A DNA stretch of 64,000 nt from Streptomyces sp. TLI_105 (GCF_900105415.1 NZ_FNSM01000001.1:5233501-5297500); one strand, 5' to 3'; positions 8,257-17,370 are shown, counted from the first letter of the stretch. Notes: a model not told the origin generated them from the letters alone. Numbers and translations are program-made.

Positions 8257-8998
8257 CCGGGGGCGCTTCCGCCCTCCCGCCGATCCGGTCGGCGAGCCGC
8301 AGCGCGTACGGGGCGAGCAGCAGACCCGCGCCCATCACGGCCGCCCCGGCGACCGCGTCGAGCAGGTAGTGGTTGGCGGTGCCCATCACGACAAGGGCCG
8401 TGACCAGCGGGTACGCCACCCCGAGGGCCTTCGTGAGCGGCGTCCGCCCGTACCGCCACAGCATCACCCCGCACCACAGCGCCCAGCCGACGTGCAGGCT
8501 GGGCATCGCCGCGTACTGGTTCGTCAGACCGCCGAGCCCGCGCGGTGCGCTGGCCTCGCCGCCCCACCAGCCGTACGCGCTGAAGTGCGCCATCGTGTCC
8601 GTGAAGCCGTGGGCCGCGTCGAGGAGCCGGGGCGGGCAGGTCGGCAGCAGCGTGAAGCCGACGAGGCCGAGCAGGGTGGAGAGCATCAGCCAGGTGCGCG
8701 CGGCCCGGTAGTGCGCGGGGCGGCGGCGGAAGAGCCACACCAGGACCGCCGGGGTCACCAGGTAGTGCAGCGAGGCGTACGCGAAGTCCGCCGGGACCCC
8801 GAGCGCGGGGACGTCCGTGAACAGCCGGTTCAACGGGTGCTCGGCGTCGATCCCGAGACCCTCCTCGAACCGCAGGACCGCGAGCCCGTGCGCCGTGGCC
8901 GAGGCCTCGTCGCCCTTCACCAGGAGCCGCCCGCCCGAGTAGGCCGCGTACACGACGGCGATCAGGGACAGCTCCGCCCACCAGCGTGGCTTGCGCAT
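8159..8998 (-). CDS. PAP2-superfamily membrane phosphatase or phosphotransferase
   Basis: A 279-residue polytopic membrane protein starting at the ATG 8996-8998 (GGGGGA upstream). It has about six hydrophobic segments. The PAP2-type catalytic pieces are visible: PSLHVGW with the first histidine, and NHYLLDAVAG with the second His and an Asp. The layout resembles the Aur1/inositol-phosphorylceramide-synthase-like branch, which acts on lipid phosphates at the outer membrane face. The substrate cannot be told from sequence. The 3' end overlaps the nuclease gene by up to 98 nt (if that gene starts at 8256), so they may be co-transcribed. Confidence 0.85.
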   Translation of the reverse strand: MRKPRWWAELSLIAVVYAAYSGGRLLVKGDEASATAHGLAVLRFEEGLGIDAEHPLNRLFTDVPALGVPADFAYASLHYLVTPAVLVWLFRRRPAHYRAARTWLMLSTLLGLVGFTLLPTCPPRLLDAAHGFTDTMAHFSAYGWWGGEASAPRGLGGLTNQYAAMPSLHVGWALWCGVMLWRYGRTPLTKALGVAYPLVTALVVMGTANHYLLDAVAGAAVMGAGLLLAPYALRLADRIGGRAEAPPVVSGGCETSTGERIPGQRSVPNTADDQQAATR

Positions 8999-9141
8999 GA
9001 ACGAGTCCCCCGGTCGGTGATCGGCCCGGGGGAGGGGACGCGAGGCGGCCCCCGGGGGTTGCCCGGACGCCACCGCGCATTCACGTCGGCGATGATGGGA
9101 GAGGCACGTCCGCACCGTGAAACCCCTGGAGCGTCCTTCCC

Positions 9142-9738
9142 ATGGCACCGCGCATCCTGCTCGCCCGGCACGGCCAGACCGAGTGGTCCCTTCTCGGCCG
9201 GCACACCGGCAGGACCGACATACCGCTGCTCGACGAGGGACGGCGCGGGGCGAAGCTGCTCGGCGAGCGCCTGCACCGGGGCCCCTGGCAGGGGCTGCCC
9301 GACGTGGAGGTGCGCACCAGCCCGCTCGTCCGGGCCAGCGAGACCTGCGAGCTCGCCGGCTTCGGGGACAGGGCCCAGCCCTGGGACGCGCTGATGGAGT
9401 GGGACTACGGGGCGTACGAGGGGCTGACCCCGCCCGAGATCCGGAAGATCCAGCCGGACTGGTTCATCTGGCGCGACGGCGTCGCCGAGGGGGAGACGCT
9501 CGCCCAGCTGTCGGACCGCGCCGACGAGGTCGTGGAGTGGGCCCGCTCCGCCGACCGGGACGTCCTGGTCTTCGCCCACGGCCACATCCTGCGCTCGATC
9601 GGCGCGCGCTGGCTCGGCGAGGACGTCTCCTTCGCCTCCCGCATCCGCCTGGACCCGACGAGCCTCTCGGTCCTCGGCTGGGCGTACGACGCCCCGGCGA
9701 TCGAGCGCTGGAACGACACGGGGCACCTGGAGCAGTAG
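9142..9738 (+). CDS. Histidine phosphatase (phosphoglycerate-mutase-like) family protein
   Basis: A 198-residue cytoplasmic protein. The phosphohistidine motif ARHGQTEW is at residues 8-15 and the second histidine region VFAHGHILR occurs in the C-terminal third. A catalytic acid is likely in WDYGAYEG. The length and motifs fit small broad-range phosphatases such as CobC, GpmB or 2-carboxy-D-arabinitol-1-phosphatase types. The substrate cannot be assigned. It is divergent from the PAP2 gene and convergent with the regulator at 9926, with a tandem-repeat array between the two stop codons. Confidence 0.85.
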   Translation: MAPRILLARHGQTEWSLLGRHTGRTDIPLLDEGRRGAKLLGERLHRGPWQGLPDVEVRTSPLVRASETCELAGFGDRAQPWDALMEWDYGAYEGLTPPEIRKIQPDWFIWRDGVAEGETLAQLSDRADEVVEWARSADRDVLVFAHGHILRSIGARWLGEDVSFASRIRLDPTSLSVLGWAYDAPAIERWNDTGHLEQ

Positions 9739-9776
9739 GCCCGGCCGGCAAGGGCCGGGGCGGTCCAGGGTCCCCG

Positions 9777-9940
9777 GTCGGTACGCGCGCCCGGCGTCGG
9801 TACGCGCGCCCGGTGTCGGTACGCGCGCCCGGTGTCGGTACGCGCGCCCGGCGTCGGTACGCGCGCCCGGCGTCGGTACGCGCGCGGCGTCGGGACGCGC
9901 GCCCGGCGTCAGTACGCGCCCGGCGTCAGTACGTGCCGGC
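9777..9940. repeat. 19-bp tandem repeat array, about nine units
   Basis: Units of the form GTCGGTACGCGCGCCCGGC start at 9777, 9796, 9815, 9834, 9853, 9872, 9889, 9908 and 9925. The first five are exactly 19 bp and differ only at the last base. Later units are 17-19 bp and diverged. The last unit carries the final codons and stop (9926-9928) of the minus-strand regulator gene. There are no unique spacers, so this is not a CRISPR array. Confidence 0.9.
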
Positions 9941-11215
9941 CAGGACCCGGCTGGTCTCCGAGAGCAGGTCGCGGATCCGGGCCGAGGCGATGCCGTCGAG
10001 GGAGTCCACGACGCGCCGCGCCTCCGCCGCCGCCTCGTCCCGGCGGCCGGCGTGCGCCAGGTCCTTGGCGAGGTGGGCCCGGTAGAGCGCGAGGTTCCGG
10101 GCGAAGTGCGGGTTCTGCAGGACCACCGCCCGGTGGGCGTGGCGCGCCGCCCGGCCCCACTCGCCGAGCGCCGACCAGCACCCGGCCTCCAGCGCCTCCC
10201 GCTCCGGCTCGCCGAAGAAGGACATCCACTCGGGGTCGCCCTCGGCCGGGCCCCGCTCGAAGTGCTGGTGCGCGCGGCCGAGGGCCTGCTCGCAGGCGGA
10301 GCGGTCGCCGAGCCCCGCCCACCCGCCCGCCTCCCGCAGCGACAGCAGCGAGAGCAGCCGGGCCGAGTCCAGCGGCTGCGCGGCCCGCAGGCCCGCCTGG
10401 GCCGCCCGGACCGCCTCGCGGTAGCGGCCGGTGTCCCGGGCCAGGAACGAGGTGTTGCAGAAGGCGTGCGCCTCCAGGGCCGCGTTCCCCGCCACGCGCG
10501 CGGTGGCCAGCGCCTCCGCGTAGTGCGAGCGCGCGTCCTCGTGCCGGCCCGAGTCGTGGGCCAGCCAGCCGACGGAGAGGGAGAGCTCGCCCGCGCCCGC
10601 GTGCAGCCGGTCCTCGGTGGAGCGGCGGGTCATGGTGCCGGCGTCGAGGAGCGCGTACGCGGTACGGAGCGGCTGGGCGGCCACCTTGTAGAGCCCGTCG
10701 GCGCCGTGCCGGTCGTCGAGCAGTCGGATCCGCCGCACGGCGTCCTCGACGGCCCGCACCTCGGTCTCGCCGATCCGGTGGGTGCCGCGGGGGGAGGGGA
10801 TCGCGACGGCGGGGCCGCCGAGTCCCAGCGAGGCGGCCGCCAGGGTGGCGGAGCCGCTCGTCATGAATGCGCGACGCAGCACGTCGCTCTCCTCATCGTT
10901 CCGGGTGGTGATGGCGTCGGGAGGCGCTGCCCCGGCCGGGACGGCCTGCCGCCGGCCGCGCACCGTCTCCCGCGCGGAGAACCCCAGGTCGGAGAGGCTC
11001 AGACCGGGGAACATGTGCAGGAAGACCCGCTCGTACGCGTAGTTGGGGCAGCGGATCTCGCCCGCCTCCACGCGCCCGATGTAGCGGGCGTCGCACGCGA
11101 CCTGTTCGCCGATCTCCCGTGCCGCCCGGCGGACCGCCGCGGCGAACTCCGCCGGCGAGTGCTGTCCGCGGAGCCGACGGAAGGCGAGATTGGGAACTGC
11201 CCGTGACATCGCCAT
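9926..11215 (-). CDS. NsdA-like regulatory protein with HTH-like N-terminus and TPR-like repeats
   Basis: A 429-residue cytoplasmic protein. The N-terminal 80 residues (FAAAVRRAAREIGEQV ... YIGRVEAGEIRCPNY) look like an XRE-type helix-turn-helix. The rest is helical with tetratricopeptide-like repeats (e.g. GRHEDARSHYAEALA, GRYREAVRAAQAGL). This layout is shared by NsdA and similar streptomycete regulators that affect sporulation and antibiotics. The start is the ATG at 11213-11215 with AGGAG upstream; an in-frame ATG at 11209 is possible. The final codons lie in a tandem-repeat array. Targets are unknown. Confidence 0.75.
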   Translation of the reverse strand: MAMSRAVPNLAFRRLRGQHSPAEFAAAVRRAAREIGEQVACDARYIGRVEAGEIRCPNYAYERVFLHMFPGLSLSDLGFSARETVRGRRQAVPAGAAPPDAITTRNDEESDVLRRAFMTSGSATLAAASLGLGGPAVAIPSPRGTHRIGETEVRAVEDAVRRIRLLDDRHGADGLYKVAAQPLRTAYALLDAGTMTRRSTEDRLHAGAGELSLSVGWLAHDSGRHEDARSHYAEALATARVAGNAALEAHAFCNTSFLARDTGRYREAVRAAQAGLRAAQPLDSARLLSLLSLREAGGWAGLGDRSACEQALGRAHQHFERGPAEGDPEWMSFFGEPEREALEAGCWSALGEWGRAARHAHRAVVLQNPHFARNLALYRAHLAKDLAHAGRRDEAAAEARRVVDSLDGIASARIRDLLSETSRVLAGTY

Positions 11216-11439
11216 GGCCGAGCCCTCTCCTGGTGCTGCCGGGTTTCCGGCGGCAAGAACGTACCTGCTGTGACCGGATGCGTACGCTGAGTTTGGCTAC
11301 AAATCGGATATCTCGCCTGCGATCTGCCATGAACTGCCATCCTTTGCGGCGGCATCCCGCCGTAGCCGTTGACGCGCACGGGCGTTGAACCGTAATGGGG
11401 AGACGGAACGTGTCTCCTTCGGAGCGAGGAGGGGTCCCC

Positions 11440-11937
11440 ATGACGGAGATCGGTTCGCAGGCGGCCACGCGGCACGTGTCCACCCCGGAGGCCGCACACC
11501 ACGTACCCGCCCCGGACGTCACACGTCACGCCCCCGCGCCGGAGGCCGACGGGCCCCGGCCCGTCGCCGGACCCTGGGACCTGGTGACCGTCCCGGTCCG
11601 CCAGGGCCTGGAGGCCGTGGACATCCTGCGCCGCGCCGCCGCCCCCGCCGTCGGACCGGTCGTCCACGACGGCGCCTGCGACACCCTCGGCTTCCTGGTG
11701 CCGCCCGGCACCGCCGCCGCCTGGGACCTGCCGGGCAGCGCCTGTACGCGCACCTCGGGGCGGGGCCTGCGCCTCCCCGAGCTGCCGGAGCTCCCCGAAC
11801 CGGCGGGCGACGCGCCCCGCCCCGCCGGCTGGCTGCTGCCCCCGGGCGACACCGACCCCGTCACCGACCCCGCCGTCCTGCGCGAGGCGCTCGGCGAGGC
11901 GGCCCGGCTCATCGAGGCGGCCGACGGCTGCCACTGA
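11440..11937 (+). CDS. Conserved hypothetical protein, 165 aa
   Basis: The ATG at 11440 is preceded by GAGGAGGGG. The N-terminal 45 residues are low-complexity (His/Ala/Pro-rich). The globular part begins near WDLVTVP and includes VDILRRAAAP, GPVVHDGACDTLGFLVPPG and WDLPGSACT, typical of a small streptomycete family without assigned role. No membrane segment or signal peptide is seen. It is divergent from the NsdA-like gene and 44 bp upstream of the methyltransferase gene, so it is probably co-transcribed with it. Confidence 0.65.
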   Translation: MTEIGSQAATRHVSTPEAAHHVPAPDVTRHAPAPEADGPRPVAGPWDLVTVPVRQGLEAVDILRRAAAPAVGPVVHDGACDTLGFLVPPGTAAAWDLPGSACTRTSGRGLRLPELPELPEPAGDAPRPAGWLLPPGDTDPVTDPAVLREALGEAARLIEAADGCH

Positions 11938-11981
11938 GCCGCTGGGGGGTGTCTTGTCGGCCGTGCCCCGATAATGGGGCC

Positions 11982-12848
11982 GTGGCCAGGAACAAACAGC
12001 GGGACCGGGCGGCGGCGGCCGTCCCCGTCGTCGAGACCGTCGACGGCGGCCTCGCCGAACTCATACCCGACCGGGAACGCCCGCGCGGCTGGACGCTGCT
12101 CATCGACGGCGCACCGCAGTCGCACGTCGACCTCGACGACCCGGCCCGCCTCACCTTCGAGTACCAGCGGCGCCTCGGCCACATCGCCGACCTCGCCGCC
12201 CCGCCGAACCGTTCCCTCCAGGCCGTCCACCTCGGCGGCGGCGCCTTCACCCTCGCCCGGTACGTCGCCGCGACCCGGCCCCGCTCCACCCAGCAGATCG
12301 TGGAGCTCGACGCGCCCCTGGTCCAGCTCGTCCGCCGGGAACTGCCCCTCGACGCCGGGGCCCGCATCCGGGTCCGCTCCACCGACGCCCGCGCCGGTCT
12401 CGCCAAGGTCCAGGACGGCTGGGCCGACCTCGTCATCGCCGACGTGTTCAGCGGGGCCCGCACCCCGGCCCACCTGACCAGCACCGAGTTCCTCGCCGAG
12501 GTACGGCGGGTGCTGAGGCCCGGCGGCTTCTACGCGGCGAACCTCGCCGACGGCCCGCCCCTGACCCATCTGCGCGGCCAGATCGCCACCGCCGCCGCCG
12601 TCTTCCCCGAACTGGCGCTCACCGCCGACCCGACGGTCCTGCGCGGCCGCCGCTTCGGCAACGCGGTGCTGCTCGCCTCGGACCGCGAGCTGCCGGTGGC
12701 CGAACTGACCCGCCGGGTCGCCACCGATCCGCACCCGGGGCGCGTGGAGCACGGCCGGGCCCTCGCCGACTTCGCCGGGGGAGCGGCGCCCGTCACCGAC
12801 GCGAGCGCCAAGCCCTCGCCCGTACCCCCGGCGTCCGCCTTCCGCTGA
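11982..12848 (+). CDS. Spermidine-synthase-like methyltransferase-fold protein
   Basis: A 288-residue Rossmann-fold protein. The GTG at 11982 starts VARNKQRDR. The glycine-rich nucleotide loop VHLGGGAFTLARY, the acidic strand end IVELDAPL, and the motif WADLVIADVFSG followed by VRRVLRPGGFYAANLAD match the spermidine synthase/SAM-dependent methyltransferase fold. The usual polyamine-binding residues are not clear, so the enzyme may not make polyamines. No partner MFS domain is fused. Its 3' end is 3 bp from the end of the convergent gene at 12852. Confidence 0.8.
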   Translation: MARNKQRDRAAAAVPVVETVDGGLAELIPDRERPRGWTLLIDGAPQSHVDLDDPARLTFEYQRRLGHIADLAAPPNRSLQAVHLGGGAFTLARYVAATRPRSTQQIVELDAPLVQLVRRELPLDAGARIRVRSTDARAGLAKVQDGWADLVIADVFSGARTPAHLTSTEFLAEVRRVLRPGGFYAANLADGPPLTHLRGQIATAAAVFPELALTADPTVLRGRRFGNAVLLASDRELPVAELTRRVATDPHPGRVEHGRALADFAGGAAPVTDASAKPSPVPPASAFR

Positions 12849-12851
12849 GAC

Positions 12852-13481
12852 TCAGGTCTGCCGGTCGTCGATCTCCACGCGGGGCGCGCTGTCGTGCCAC
12901 ACGCAGAAGACCGACAGCTCGCGGCCGTCCTCGGTGAACGTGACCCGGATCCAGGTCGGCTGCTTCCACACCTGCATCTGCCAGCCGGACGCGGGCGTCG
13001 CCGAGACCAGTTCCGCCGAGGTCTCCCCGAGGTCGAAGGTGACCCGGCCGCCGTCCACGGTGTAGGTCTTCACGCCCGCGCCGGAGCCCGTGCCGGAGTC
13101 CGACCCGGATCCCGTGCCGGAGGCCGGTTCCGAGGTCGGCGCGGCGGGCGTCCGCGTCGTGGGGTCCGGGCGGCGCGAGGGGGTCGCGGACGGGGTGGCC
13201 GGGGGCGTGCGGGCCTCGCTCGGCGTGGACGTCGGGGTGGCGGGCGCGGAGGGCTCGGCGCTCTCGGGCCGCCGGGTGGAGGAGCTCCCCGGGTCGCCCC
13301 CGGAGGCAGCCGTTCCGATGGCGGGGCCGGCCGGGAGGGGCAGTGCGCGGGGCGGGTCGTACACCGTGCCGGACAGCACCGTGTGCACCCCCCACCAGGA
13401 CAGGGTGACCGCCGCGCCGGTGGCGAGCGACCAGGCCAGGGCGTGAACGAGTCCTCTTCGCACCGGGACATAGTGCACCAC
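12852..13481 (-). CDS. Membrane-anchored or secreted protein with Ser/Thr/Pro linker
   Basis: Up to 209 residues. A short basic N-terminus (VRRGLVHAL) precedes one hydrophobic segment (ATGAAVTLSWWGVHTVL), then about 90 residues of Ser/Thr/Pro/Ala low-complexity linker, then a compact C-terminal domain of about 75 residues (VTFDLGETSAELVSA ... WIRVTFTEDGRELSVFCVW) with one Cys. It is probably exported with the C-terminal domain outside the membrane. The start is uncertain: GTG at 13481, 13478 or 13463 are all possible without a strong ribosome binding site. The function is unknown. It is divergent from the response regulator gene. Confidence 0.65.
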   Translation of the reverse strand: MVHYVPVRRGLVHALAWSLATGAAVTLSWWGVHTVLSGTVYDPPRALPLPAGPAIGTAASGGDPGSSSTRRPESAEPSAPATPTSTPSEARTPPATPSATPSRRPDPTTRTPAAPTSEPASGTGSGSDSGTGSGAGVKTYTVDGGRVTFDLGETSAELVSATPASGWQMQVWKQPTWIRVTFTEDGRELSVFCVWHDSAPRVEIDDRQT

Positions 13482-13550
13482 CGGACAAAGGTCCGTACCG
13501 GAGGGTGGACCTTGCTCGCGGCCTCACCCGAATGGCGTACGGTGCCGCCC

Positions 13551-14258
13551 ATGGCAAGTGTGCTCGTGGTCGAGGACGACCAGTTCGTGCGCTCCGCCCT
13601 CATCCGGCAGCTGTCCATGTCTTCTGCGGAATCCCACACCGTACGGAGCGTCGGCACGGCTCTGGAGGCGCTGCGCGAGGTCGCCCATTTCCGCTTCGAC
13701 GTCGTGATCCTGGACCTCGGTCTGCCCGATCTCGACGGGTCCGAGGCGCTCAAGATGCTGCGCGGGATCACCGACGTCCCGGTGATCATCGCGACCGCCC
13801 GGGACGACGAGGCCGAGATCGTACGGCTCCTCCACGCCGGGGCCGACGACTACCTCGTGAAGCCCTTCTCCGTCGACCACCTCTCCGCCCGCATGGCCGC
13901 CGTCCTGCGCCGCTCCCGGGCCGCCGGGGAGCTGCCGCCCTCCCGGGCCCTCCGCGTCGGCGGGCTCACCGTCGACCCGCTGCGCCGTCAGGCGGAGCTC
14001 GACGGGACGCCGTTGGACCTGACCCGGCGCGAGTTCGACCTGCTCGCCTTCCTCGCCGGGCGGCCCGGCGTCGTCGTCCCGCGCAAGGAGCTGCTCGCCG
14101 AGGTCTGGCAGCAGTCGTACGGGGACGACCAGACCATCGACGTCCACCTGTCGTGGCTGCGCCGGAAGTTGGGCGAAACGGCCGCCCGACCCCGCTATCT
14201 GCACACCCTGCGCGGGGTCGGCGTGAAGCTGGAGCCGCCCCGGGAGCCGCAGCCGTGA
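13551..14258 (+). CDS. OmpR/PhoB-family response regulator
   Basis: A 235-residue two-component regulator. The receiver domain has the acidic pair D9/D10, the phosphate acceptor D55 (VILDLGLPD) and K104 (LVKPF). The C-terminal winged helix shows LTRREFDLLAFLA, VPRKELLAEVW and the recognition helix IDVHLSWLRRKLGE. It ends with a 4-bp GTGA overlap with the histidine kinase gene, so the two are translated together. A direct repeat at 15677-15694 upstream of the chitinase gene is a candidate binding site. Signal and regulon are unknown. Confidence 0.95.
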   Translation: MASVLVVEDDQFVRSALIRQLSMSSAESHTVRSVGTALEALREVAHFRFDVVILDLGLPDLDGSEALKMLRGITDVPVIIATARDDEAEIVRLLHAGADDYLVKPFSVDHLSARMAAVLRRSRAAGELPPSRALRVGGLTVDPLRRQAELDGTPLDLTRREFDLLAFLAGRPGVVVPRKELLAEVWQQSYGDDQTIDVHLSWLRRKLGETAARPRYLHTLRGVGVKLEPPREPQP

Positions 14259-15652
14259 GATGGGCGCTCGTCAAGGTGTCCCTGGCCGTCACCGCCATGG
14301 TCGTCTTCGCCTTCGCCATCCCCCTCGGCCTCGTCGTCAAGGAGATGGCCCGCGACCGGGCCTTCTCCAACGCCGAACGACGGGCCGCCGGCCTCGCCCC
14401 CGTCCTCGCGATCACCACCGACCGCGACGAACTCGACAAGGCCGTCGCCACCACCGAGGACGGAGCCGCCGGCCGGCTCGCGATCCACGTGCCCGCCCCC
14501 GGACCCGGCGGCACCGCCCTGGAGATCGGCACCCGCCGCGCCGACCCCCAGGAGCTCGCCGCCACCCGCAGCCTCGGCCGCGCCTCCATCGCCGAGGTCC
14601 CCGGCGGCTTCGCCCTGCTCCAGCCCACCGCGCTCAGCAGCGGCCAGGTCGCCGTCGTCGAACTCTTCGTCCCCGATGACGAGGTCAGCAACGGCGTCGC
14701 CACCGCCTGGCTCGTCCTCGCCGGCGTCGGCATCGCCCTCGTCGTCGGCTCCGTCGCCGTCGCCGACCGCCTCGGCGTCCGCATGGTCCGGCCCGCCCAG
14801 CGGCTCGCCGGCGCCGCCCACGACCTCGGCGAGGGCAGGCTCGGCGCACGCGTCCCCGAGGAGGGGCCGCCCGAACTCAAGTCGGCCGCCGTCGCCTTCA
14901 ACTCGATGGCCGACCAGGTCGTGCAGCTCCTCGCCAACGAGCGGGAGCTGGCCGCCGACCTCTCCCACCGGCTCCGCACCCCGCTCACCGTGCTCCGCCT
15001 CAACACGGCCTCGCTCGGCTCCTCGCCCGCCGCCGAGCAGACCCGAGCGGCCGTCGAACAGCTGGAGCGCGAGGTCGACATCATCATCCGCACGGCCCGC
15101 GAGGCGAAGCCGCAGACCCAGGCGACCGGACCCGGCGCCGGCTGCGACGCCGCCGAAGTGGTCCGCGAGCGGATGGAGTTCTGGTCGGCGCTCGCCGAGG
15201 ACGAGGGCCGCCGGGTGCGGGTCGCGGGCGTCGAGCGCCCGGTCCGCATCCCCGTCGCCCGGCCCGAACTCGTCGCCGCCCTCGACGCCCTGCTCGGCAA
15301 CGTCTTCCGCCACACCCCCGAGGGCACGGCCTTCTCCATCGACGTCCACAACGGGGACGACGCCGTCATCGTCCTCGTCTCCGACGCGGGCCCCGGCATC
15401 GCCGACCCCGCCGCCGCCCTGGCCCGCGGCAACAGCGGCGGCCGGGACGGCTCCACGGGCCTGGGCCTCGACATCGTGCGGCGGATGGCGGAGGCCACCG
15501 GCGGCGACGTCCGCATCGGCCACTCGGTCCTCGGCGGTACGGAGGTACGGATCTGGGTCGGCCTTGACGGTCGGCGCACGGGCGACGGCACGGGCCGGCG
15601 CGGCCACCGGCCCGCCCGCCGGCGCAGGGCCTCGGGGACCCGCCGGGCGTGA
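14255..15652 (+). CDS. Sensor histidine kinase partner of the response regulator
   Basis: A 465-residue membrane kinase starting at GTG 14255. Two membrane segments (about residues 5-28 and 148-170) enclose an extracellular sensor of about 120 residues. A HAMP segment and the H-box DLSHRLRTPLTVL follow, with His238 as phosphorylation site. The ATP-binding domain shows the N-box (GNVFRHTPEG), G1 (DAGPGIA) and G2 (STGLGLDIVRRM). The Arg-rich C-terminus is a short tail. It overlaps the regulator gene by 4 bp. The secreted chitinase gene lies 142 bp downstream. Confidence 0.95.
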   Translation: MRWALVKVSLAVTAMVVFAFAIPLGLVVKEMARDRAFSNAERRAAGLAPVLAITTDRDELDKAVATTEDGAAGRLAIHVPAPGPGGTALEIGTRRADPQELAATRSLGRASIAEVPGGFALLQPTALSSGQVAVVELFVPDDEVSNGVATAWLVLAGVGIALVVGSVAVADRLGVRMVRPAQRLAGAAHDLGEGRLGARVPEEGPPELKSAAVAFNSMADQVVQLLANERELAADLSHRLRTPLTVLRLNTASLGSSPAAEQTRAAVEQLEREVDIIIRTAREAKPQTQATGPGAGCDAAEVVRERMEFWSALAEDEGRRVRVAGVERPVRIPVARPELVAALDALLGNVFRHTPEGTAFSIDVHNGDDAVIVLVSDAGPGIADPAAALARGNSGGRDGSTGLGLDIVRRMAEATGGDVRIGHSVLGGTEVRIWVGLDGRRTGDGTGRRGHRPARRRRASGTRRA

Positions 15653-15676
15653 ACCTTTTCTGGTTCCGATGCCTCC

Positions 15677-15694
15677 CTTAAGCGGAGCCTAAGA
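15677..15694. promoter_or_regulatory. Direct repeat, candidate OmpR-type regulator binding site
   Basis: CTTAAGC (15677-15683) and CCTAAGA (15688-15694) form a direct repeat with 11-bp spacing, one helical turn, as bound by OmpR/PhoB-type dimers. It lies between the kinase gene and the chitinase gene, about 100 bp before the latter's start. The link to the neighbouring regulator is inference. Confidence 0.45.
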
Positions 15695-15794
15695 ATCCCG
15701 ACGACGGCGCCAGGGGCGGCAATTGTCCGTTTTTCCGGCGCTAGCGTGCTGCCGCACCCCACCCCCACCCCCGGCACGCAGAGGCAGGCACGCG

Positions 15795-17306
15795 ATGGGC
15801 AGCAGTTCGCACCGGCGCAGGACGAGCACCCGGACCAAGGTCGTCGGAGCGGTCGTCGCGGCCGCCGTCGCCGGAGGCGCGGCCTTCGCGCTCACCGGCA
15901 CCGCCCAGGCCGCCGCCGTCGGCGCCGCCTACACCCGGACCAGCTCCTGGACCGGCGGCTACACCGGCCAGTACGTCGTCACCAACGAGACGACCACCAC
16001 CCAGTCCGACTGGACCCTGGAGTTCGACCTCCCGGCAGGCACCACCATCGGCTCCCTGTGGAACGGCGAGCACACCGTCTCCGGCAACCACGTCACCGTG
16101 AAGCCCGCGAGCTGGAACAGGCAGCTGGAGCCCGGCCGGTCCGTCACCGTCGGCTTCGTCACCTCGGCCACCGGCCGGGCCGGCGACCCCACCGGCTGCC
16201 TCGTCAACAAGGCCGCCTGCTCCGCCGGAGGCGCCACCCCCACCCCGAGCGGCCGCCCCACCGAGCAGCCCACCGCGACGGCCTCCCCCAAGCCGACGGC
16301 CACCGCGACGGTGAAGCCCACGCCGACCGCCACCGCCACCACGAGCCCGAAGCCCACCGCCACGACGACCGCGCAGCCCACGCCCACGCCCACCACGACC
16401 GGCGCACCCGCCGCGGGAGCCAAGTACGCCCCGTACGTCGACACCTCGCTCTACCCGGCGTACGACCTGCTCGCGACCGCCGACGCCACCGGCGTGAAGG
16501 AGTTCAACCTCGCCTTCATCACCTCCGGCGGCTCCTGCGCCCCGCTGTGGGGCGGCGTCACCGACCTCGCGAACGACAAGGTGGCGGCTCAGATCGGCGC
16601 CCTGCGCGCCAAGGGCGGCGACGTCCGCGTCTCCTTCGGCGGTGCCGCCGGCCACGAGCTGGCCCTGAACTGCTCGACCTCCTCGGCGCTCGCCGCCGCT
16701 TACGGCAAGGTCGTCGACCAGTACCGGCTCACCAAGCTCGACTTCGACATCGAGGGCGCGGCCCTCCCGGACACCGCCGCCAACACCCGCCGCTCGCAGG
16801 CGATCGCCCAGCTCCAGAAGTCCCACCCGGGCCTGGACGTCTCCTTCACCCTGCCGGTCATGCCCGAGGGCCTGACCCAGCCGGGCGTGGACCTGCTGGC
16901 CGACGCCAAGCGGAACGGGGTCCGCGTCGACGCCGTCAACATCATGGCGATGGACTACGGGCCGGCGTACAGCGCCGACATGGGCACGTACGCCGTCCAG
17001 GCCGCGACCGCGACCCAGGCCCAGATCAAGGGCGTCCTCGGCCTCTCCGACGCGGCCGCCTGGAAGGCCGTCGCGGTCACCCCGATGATCGGCGTCAACG
17101 ACGTCGCCTCCGAGGTCTTCACGGTGGAGGACGCCACCCAGCTCGTCGACTTCGCGAGGTCCAAGGGGATCGGCCGGCTCTCGATGTGGTCCTCGGCCCG
17201 TGACAAGCAGTGCGCGGCCGGCGCCGTGACCTACGCCGACCCCACCTGCTCCTCGATCCTCCAGCAGCCGCTGGCCTTCACGAAGGCCTTCGGCACCTAC
17301 AGGTAG
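15795..17306 (+). CDS. Secreted GH18 chitinase with CBM2-like domain
   Basis: A 503-residue extracellular chitinase. A signal peptide (basic start, then a hydrophobic Ala/Val stretch ending GTAQAAA) is followed by a CBM2-type cellulose/chitin-binding domain (about 38-137: QYVVTNETTTTQSDWTLEFD, SWNRQLEPGRSVTVGF), a Thr/Pro linker of about 70 residues, and a GH18 catalytic domain from about 215. The catalytic strand LDFDIEG places the proton donor at E320, with D316 and D318 as in DxxDxDxE, and MAMDYGPAY is the substrate-facing strand. It resembles the bacterial family lacking the large alpha/beta insertion. The nearby two-component pair may control it. Confidence 0.92.
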   Translation: MGSSSHRRRTSTRTKVVGAVVAAAVAGGAAFALTGTAQAAAVGAAYTRTSSWTGGYTGQYVVTNETTTTQSDWTLEFDLPAGTTIGSLWNGEHTVSGNHVTVKPASWNRQLEPGRSVTVGFVTSATGRAGDPTGCLVNKAACSAGGATPTPSGRPTEQPTATASPKPTATATVKPTPTATATTSPKPTATTTAQPTPTPTTTGAPAAGAKYAPYVDTSLYPAYDLLATADATGVKEFNLAFITSGGSCAPLWGGVTDLANDKVAAQIGALRAKGGDVRVSFGGAAGHELALNCSTSSALAAAYGKVVDQYRLTKLDFDIEGAALPDTAANTRRSQAIAQLQKSHPGLDVSFTLPVMPEGLTQPGVDLLADAKRNGVRVDAVNIMAMDYGPAYSADMGTYAVQAATATQAQIKGVLGLSDAAAWKAVAVTPMIGVNDVASEVFTVEDATQLVDFARSKGIGRLSMWSSARDKQCAAGAVTYADPTCSSILQQPLAFTKAFGTYR

Positions 17307-17370
17307 CCGGACTCCCGAGTCCCCCACACCGCGCGCCCCGGCCGGAACCACCCCACCGCCGACCGGGGCG

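Noticed and set aside
9777..9940. Possible CRISPR array
   Set aside because: The 19-bp units are directly adjacent with no unique spacers, and no cas genes are nearby. The Cas4-like nuclease at 7102 belongs to a helicase operon, not to a cas cluster.
13505..14254. Upstream extension of the histidine kinase frame
   Set aside because: It is a shifted reading of the response regulator gene. The GTG at 14255 with 4-bp overlap is the natural start.
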